A stretch of DNA of 64,000 nt, from the NCBI GenBank assembly GCA_951394045.1, contig OX595986.1:3749534-3813533 (forward strand), read 5' to 3'. Below are positions 59,185-64,000 of the stretch, piece after piece (the first letter of the stretch is position 1; each line of letters begins with the position of its first letter). Under the pieces are notes generated by a model, which was not told the origin of the DNA, made no database searches, and saw only the letters and a list, made by a program, of their open reading frames with translations. A program made the translations under genes and the position numbers. This DNA comes from Nitzschia sp. DOCU1. Lineage: Eukaryota; Bacillariophyta; Bacillariophyceae; Bacillariales; Bacillariaceae.

Positions 59185-60129
59185 TCAAACAAGATCCCCC
59201 GCCGCAACAATTTTGTCGTACGTGTCCAAGACTGATTCTGACTTGCCTAGAGCACCTGCTACAGCCGCGTCCGCCACGGCATCGACCGAAACTGGCGGTT
59301 CCAAGGCAATTTTGATGAATCCTTTGGGCGCGATGTTAGTAACCGCCCGCAGAGGACCAGATGATAAAATGGCTTCGATGAATTCCCCATAGTAACCAGC
59401 TACACGGGGAGGATTGACTCCGAAAGAGTCTCCTCCATAGATAAATGTTGGTTCAATGAGGGTGGAAGAACTGCCGAAATTCGAGGTCACGGCGTCTTGC
59501 GAAAAGGTCTTGCCCTTCATGTAGGGCTTCAAAAATTCAATGTCCTGGGCAAACTCTTTGACCTCTGGAGCAACAGAAATGTACACAAACTTGCTGACAC
59601 CAGCCGCTTTGGCTCCAATGGCAGCCAAACCAGTGGCCGAGTTGACTGCCAAATCGTTATCCGTTCCAATTGCACCAATGGTCGAAATCACTGCCGAACA
59701 TCCTTTCGCCAAACCCTCGATCGCTTTTGCAACATCGGAAGTAGTGGTTACATCCAAAGCGACGGTTCCATCTCGGCCATCGCGCGAGGTGGCTACAACG
59801 TCAATGCCCATACCCTGAAGCTTCTTGACAACGCGAGAGCCAACAAAGCCAGTGCCACCCAATACGAGAACTTTACCAGGCTCTGCCGCGTTGACCATGG
59901 ATTGTGGCTCAAAAGCTAGCAAGCTCCCAATGGCGAGCGACGAAGATGCAATTGTTTGGAAAAATGCACGGCGGCTGGGTTGGGCATTTGCATCACGAGC
60001 TGCATACAAGCTTGTCGAGTGGCCATGGCCACCAACAACTATTCCACTGGTGGGACCAGCGACTTGCTGGAAAGCCCCAGCAGTCGAACTGAAGAGTAGG
60101 GTCGCAACAGTAATCAGTTGAGCGATCAT
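59185..60129 (-). CDS. Atypical SDR (NmrA-like) with predicted thylakoid-lumen targeting
   Basis: Single exon, 314 residues. The presequence appears to have three parts. It starts with a signal peptide (MIAQLITVATLLFSSTAGA) followed by FQQ, an ASAF-like plastid site. A transit segment comes next. Then SRRAFFQ, a hydrophobic stretch and NAAEPGK form a Tat-type lumen signal with the twin Arg near residue 53. The mature part is an NAD(P)-binding Rossmann fold: VLVLGGTGFVGSRVVKKL, CSAVISTIGAIG and FVYISVAPEV, without the classical YxxxK. The C-terminal half has TLIEPTFIYGGDSFG. It belongs to the TIC62/NmrA-like atypical SDR group. The substrate is unknown. Confidence 0.8.
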   Translation of the reverse strand: MIAQLITVATLLFSSTAGAFQQVAGPTSGIVVGGHGHSTSLYAARDANAQPSRRAFFQTIASSSLAIGSLLAFEPQSMVNAAEPGKVLVLGGTGFVGSRVVKKLQGMGIDVVATSRDGRDGTVALDVTTTSDVAKAIEGLAKGCSAVISTIGAIGTDNDLAVNSATGLAAIGAKAAGVSKFVYISVAPEVKEFAQDIEFLKPYMKGKTFSQDAVTSNFGSSSTLIEPTFIYGGDSFGVNPPRVAGYYGEFIEAILSSGPLRAVTNIAPKGFIKIALEPPVSVDAVADAAVAGALGKSESVLDTYDKIVAAGDLV

Positions 60130-60576
60130 GGTCCTTCGGGTTCGTCTTTGGTGCAGGGTGGGGGTATGAAGATGAGAAGGGTTGCATCATTATCATCGTC
60201 GTCATCGGATCGAGAAAAGATTCCTTTTTATGGCGGTGTCGAGGTGGTTCGGTGGATCTCGGCCACGCAAGATCGTTCGCTCGCCAAAAATCTTTACTTA
60301 GGTAAATTCATAGGTATTTTCTTAACCCCTGCACGTACGCCTGCTCTTCGTACGGATGTGCGGCCGCGCTCCATCATAGCACCGCCGCAAGTTTTCTCGG
60401 CCACCCGACCATGGCATCAAACTGCATCCACACTCAATAATTGGTTTGCAACGCTGCTACAACCAGCGCCGAAAGGTGTTGAAACAATCCTGAATAACTG
60501 CTACTAGAGTTGACACGAAGAGAATCTGTCTGTGGAAGAGAAGAGGGAAAGTGAGACGGCGTGAGAGTTAGAAATC
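60130..60576. promoter_or_regulatory. Divergent promoter region upstream of PRP8
   Basis: About 450 bases between the SDR and PRP8 starts. Short open frames only. A GA-rich tract (gaagagaagagggaaagtgag) precedes the PRP8 ATG. Confidence 0.4.
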
Positions 60577-63500
60577 ATGTCTCAACCACCGGGTGGATAC
60601 AATGGACTACCACCTGGCATGGGCACTCCTCCAGGGATGGGACCTCCGGGTATGGCTCCTCCAGGCATGGGACTTCCACCTGGCATGGGGCTGCCTCCTG
60701 GTATGGCGCCGCCACCCGGTATGGGTCCTCCTGGAATGGCCCCGCCTCCAGGAATGGGACCTCCTCCTGGAATGGCGGAGCCGATGGCACCTCCTCCAGG
60801 CTTTGATATGGCGTATCTGCATGACCACGACGGCCCGAACGTATTGCCTCCTCCACCGGGCATGTTTCGTGCTCCCCCAGGTATGCAGCAGCCAGGTGGT
60901 GGCTATGCTCGACTTCCTGGAGACGAGGACGACGACATGCTGGATGAAGAAGCCCAAGTCAAAGCGCAACGCTGGGATACCATGCAAAATCAACCATACG
61001 ATGAACCCAAGAAAATGCAAACTCCCATGTCGGCGCCTCAGAAGGAAATTTTACCGGCTGATGTGCTGCGTAAGATTCTGCAAGATCATGGAGATATGAC
61101 CAGCAAACGCTATCAATCTGAAAAGCGCCTCTATCTTGGAGCCCTGAAATATGTTCCCCATGCCTTGTACAAGCTTTTAGAAAATATCCCCATGCCGTGG
61201 GAATCCTACAAGGAGGTACCGGTGCTCTTCCACATCACAGGTGCTATTTCCTTTGTGGATCAAGTCCCCAAGGTGATTGAGCCAATATACCGCGCCCAGT
61301 GGGGCACGGCTTGGTTGCTCATGCGTCGCGAAAAGAGAGATCGTCGCCACTTCAAGCGTATGCGCTTTCCTCCGTTTGATGACGAGGAACCTCCTCTCGA
61401 CTACGTCGATCATCTCTTGAATGTCGAGCCCGGGGAAGCTGTGCAATTAGATCTGAGCGATGATCAGTATGAACTCATTCGAGACTGGTTCTACGATCCT
61501 CAGCCCCTGAGTGATATCCGCAGTATGGGCCCCAATCCACTCTCCAAGCACGTCTACGTCAACGGCCCTAGCTACAAGTTGTGGAGATTGAGCACTCCAA
61601 TCATGGCTCAATTGTACGAGCTCGCGGATCCGCTTCTCAATGCCTTTCCTGACAAGAATGTGCGTTATCTTTTTGATCTGGAACACTTTTTGACTGCCAA
61701 GGCGCTGAATGCGGCTATCCCGGGTGGCCCCAAATTTGAGCCGCTCTTTCGGGATGTGGACGAAGACGAAGATTGGAATGATTTCAATGATATTTCCAAG
61801 ATCATTATTCGTCAACCCATTCGAACTGAGTACAAGATTGCCTTTCCCCACATGTACAACTCCCGCCCGCGCAAGGTGCGGCTCGCCCCTTATCATTATG
61901 TGCAGTCCAACTTTGTAAGGAACGATGACGAGGAAGCACAACAAGGAGTGCTTTGCTTTGAAGCGTATCCGTTGCCGTTGAATCCCATAGTTCGAGTCGA
62001 ACATCGTGACTATACCCAAGACTATGACGAATTTGACGACGAGGATTTGAATTTGCCTCTAGTGGGAGAATGTGACGATGATTTCGAAAATGTTTGGGTC
62101 AGGAACGACTACGAGGATGCATACGAGGACCCCGACGAAGAAGGTGTGGCGACGTCGGTCACACCGTTTCTTTCCAACGCGCCTCTATCGACGCCTTCGA
62201 CGCCTTCGGGTATCTCCTTGTACCAGGCGCCTCATCCGTTCAATATGCGATCAGGCCGAACTCGCCGGACGATTGATATCCCCCTCATTGGGCACTGGTT
62301 CCGAGATCGCGTCTCGCGGGATTTAAATTATCCCACCAAGGTCCGAGTATCCTACCAAAAACTGCTCAAAGCCTGGGTGATCAACCAGTTGCATTCCAAG
62401 CCGCACAAGCCCAAGACCAAACGTGCCTTGTTCAAGAGTTTGAAGAGTACCAAGTTTTTCCAGTGCACGGAGCTGGACTGGGTCGAGTGCGGCCTGCAAA
62501 TCTGTCGACAAGGACACAATGTGCTGAACCTTCTCATTCACCGAAAGCAGCTCAAGTATCTCCATTTGGACTACAACTTCAATCTCAAACCCACCAAGAC
62601 ATTGACCACCAAGGAACGTAAGAAGTCTCGTTTTGGAAACGCCTTTCACTTGGTGCGCGAGATTTTGCGCTTGACCAAGCTCGTGGTAGATGCTCACGTG
62701 CAATATCGTCTGGCCAACATTGACGGGTATCAGTTGGCCGACGGACTACAATATGCTTTCAACCACGTCGGTCAATTGACGGGAATGTATCGATACAAAT
62801 ATCGTCTAATGAGGCAGATTCGGACTTGCAAAGACTTGAAGCACTTGATTTACTACCGGTTCAACACAGGACCCGTGGGTAAGGGTCCCGGTGTAGGCTT
62901 CTGGGCCCCAAGTTGGAGAGTTTGGATTTTCTTCTTGCGTGGTATCACGCCATTGTTGGAGCGTTGGTTGGGCAACCTTTTGGCGCGTCAGTTTGAAGGA
63001 CGTCTTTCCAAGTCTTTTGCCAAGAATGTAACCAAGCAGCGCGTAGAATCACATTTTGACTTGGAACTCCGAGCTTCGGTTATGCATGACATTCTTGACA
63101 TGATGCCTGCAGGTGTGAAGCAGAATAAGTCACGGGTGATTCTGAGCCATTTGAGCGAAGCATTTCGCTGCTGGAAGGCCAACATTCCTTGGAAGGTGCC
63201 TGGCATGCCAGCGCCCATCGAGAATATGATCCTGCGGTATGTCAAGGCCAAGGCAGATTGGTGGACGAACATTGCGCATTACAATCGTGAACGTATCAAA
63301 CGTGGAGGTACCGTAGACAAGACGGTCGTTAAGAAGAATCTGGGGAGATTGACGCGTCTTTGGTTGAAGGCAGAACAAGAACGTCAGCACAACTATTTGA
63401 AGGATGGCCCGTACGTTTCGGCGGAAGAGGCAGTCGCTATCTATACTACGACTGTACACTGGTTGGAAAGCCGCAAGTTTACGCCAATTCCCTTTCCTCC

Positions 63501-64000
63501 GCTGTCGTACAAACATGACACGAAGCTTTTAATCTTGGCGTTGGAGCGCCTGAAGGAAAGCTACGGGCTGCAGATCCGATTGAATAGCGCTGCTCGTGAA
63601 GAACTGGCGTTAATTGAACAGGCGTACGACAACCCCCACGAGGCATTAAGTCGAATCAAGAGGCATCTTTTGACGCAACGGACCTTCAAGGAGGTCGAGA
63701 TAGAGTTTATGGACATGTATCAGTACCTTTCGCCAGTGTACACGATCGAACCCTTGGAGAAGATCACTGACGCCTATTTGGATCAGTACGTGTGGTACGA
63801 AGCTGACAAACGTCACCTTTTCCCTAACTGGGTCAAGCCTGCAGACTCCGAGCCACCGCCGCTTTTGGTATACAAGTGGTGCCAGGGGATCAACAACTTG
63901 GAGAACGTTTGGGACGTCGAAGATACTGGCGACAGCGTTGTCCTTCTGCAGTCCAAATTCGAGAAGTTTTACGAGAAGATCGACTTGACCCTACTCAATC
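60577..64000 (+). CDS. PRPF8: Spliceosome core protein PRP8, N-terminal half, cut by window edge
   Basis: One uninterrupted frame from the ATG at 60577 to the window end, about 1141 residues of a family of ~2300-2400. PRP8 is the U5 snRNP scaffold that holds the spliceosome active site. Residues ~5-75 are a tandem PPGMG / PPGMA repeat. The PRO8NT region ([20 protein letters not shown], then [20 protein letters not shown]) follows, with [20 protein letters not shown] next. An insert near 500-550 is Asp/Glu/Ser-rich. From about residue 555 the PROCN region is nearly identical to other eukaryotes: [94 protein letters not shown]. The conserved protein runs off the end at KIDLTLLN. No intron is seen. 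Confidence 0.96.
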   Translation, partial: MSQPPGGYNGLPPGMGTPPGMGPPGMAPPGMGLPPGMGLPPGMAPPPGMGPPGMAPPPGMGPPPGMAEPMAPPPGFDMAYLHDHDGPNVLPPPPGMFRAPPGMQQPGGGYARLPGDEDDDMLDEEAQVKAQRWDTMQNQPYDEPKKMQTPMSAPQKEILPADVLRKILQDHGDMTSKRYQSEKRLYLGALKYVPHALYKLLENIPMPWESYKEVPVLFHITGAISFVDQVPKVIEPIYRAQWGTAWLLMRREKRDRRHFKRMRFPPFDDEEPPLDYVDHLLNVEPGEAVQLDLSDDQYELIRDWFYDPQPLSDIRSMGPNPLSKHVYVNGPSYKLWRLSTPIMAQLYELADPLLNAFPDKNVRYLFDLEHFLTAKALNAAIPGGPKFEPLFRDVDEDEDWNDFNDISKIIIRQPIRTEYKIAFPHMYNSRPRKVRLAPYHYVQSNFVRNDDEEAQQGVLCFEAYPLPLNPIVRVEHRDYTQDYDEFDDEDLNLPLVGECDDDFENVWVRNDYEDAYEDPDEEGVATSVTPFLSNAPLSTPSTPSGISLYQAPHPFNMRSGRTRRTIDIPLIGHWFRDRVSRDLNYPTKVRVSYQKLLKAWVINQLHSKPHKPKTKRALFKSLKSTKFFQCTELDWVECGLQICRQGHNVLNLLIHRKQLKYLHLDYNFNLKPTKTLTTKERKKSRFGNAFHLVREILRLTKLVVDAHVQYRLANIDGYQLADGLQYAFNHVGQLTGMYRYKYRLMRQIRTCKDLKHLIYYRFNTGPVGKGPGVGFWAPSWRVWIFFLRGITPLLERWLGNLLARQFEGRLSKSFAKNVTKQRVESHFDLELRASVMHDILDMMPAGVKQNKSRVILSHLSEAFRCWKANIPWKVPGMPAPIENMILRYVKAKADWWTNIAHYNRERIKRGGTVDKTVVKKNLGRLTRLWLKAEQERQHNYLKDGPYVSAEEAVAIYTTTVHWLESRKFTPIPFPPLSYKHDTKLLILALERLKESYGLQIRLNSAAREELALIEQAYDNPHEALSRIKRHLLTQRTFKEVEIEFMDMYQYLSPVYTIEPLEKITDAYLDQYVWYEADKRHLFPNWVKPADSEPPPLLVYKWCQGINNLENVWDVEDTGDSVVLLQSKFEKFYEKIDLTLLN

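Noticed and set aside
1..64000. tRNA, rRNA or CRISPR
   Set aside because: No cloverleaf with T-arm GGTTCGAATCC-type sequence, no conserved rRNA block and no regularly spaced direct repeats with unique spacers were seen.

Overview
The window is nuclear DNA of a photosynthetic stramenopile, most probably a diatom. Genes lie close together on both strands. Most are intronless or carry one to three short introns of about 65 to 160 bases, nearly all with GT-AG borders. Several proteins start with a signal peptide followed by an ASAF-like Ala-Phe cleavage site, the plastid-targeting signature of algae with red-derived secondary plastids. Helicase-associated-domain proteins, which are common in diatoms, are also present. 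Both ends cut through genes. I see no rRNA, tRNA or CRISPR array.

Layout. 1-6300: 5' part of U2SURP (-), a small predicted plastid protein (-), a low-complexity repeat tract, a NUMOD3-motif gene (+) and a FUN14-like gene (-). 6700-17300: the exosome nuclease DIS3 (+), a two-domain ABM-like protein (+), an SNAPC1-like snRNA transcription factor (-), an MGST3-like MAPEG protein (-) and a dethiobiotin-synthetase-like P-loop protein (+). 17467-22475: an imperfect tandem duplication holding a truncated GPN2 copy, intact GPN2 (-) and two copies of a small membrane-protein gene (+), with four direct repeats of about 135 bases. 22650-31720: plastid-type MutS2 (-), a tandem GFA-domain protein (-), a CmcJ/AsaB-like secreted protein (-), a metallo-beta-lactamase-fold gene with an in-frame TGA (+) and ETHE1 (+). 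31830-44280: a 1433-residue low-complexity protein (-), L2HGDH (+), SART1 (-), a long gene-poor stretch with SET-domain remnants, and a threonine aldolase (-). 44700-64000: an L-galactonolactone dehydrogenase-like enzyme (+), a TPR-like protein (-), TGS1 (+), an EGF-repeat membrane protein (-), a Kir-type potassium channel (+), a TMEM205-like protein (-), HADHA (+), a helicase-associated-domain protein (+), a predicted thylakoid-lumen SDR (-) and the first half of PRP8 (+).

Two functional themes recur. The first is snRNA and spliceosome biology: SNAPC1-like (snRNA gene transcription), TGS1 (cap hypermethylation), U2SURP (U2 snRNP), SART1 (tri-snRNP) and PRP8 (U5 core), with DIS3 for RNA turnover. 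The second is organelle metabolism: ETHE1, L2HGDH, GLDH and HADHA in mitochondria, and MutS2 and the SDR in the plastid. The genes are not arranged as operons, so any clustering may be chance.

The most unusual parts are the GPN2/small-membrane-gene duplication, in which non-coding flanks are better conserved than the coding parts, and the metallo-beta-lactamase-fold gene interrupted by one in-frame TGA. SART1 carries two tandem Hub1-binding (HIND) elements, the SNAPC1-like protein has five copies of an unexplained C-terminal motif, and the SDR appears to have a three-part import signal. Exon borders were placed by hand from splice consensus, reading phase and family alignment, so they are predictions.
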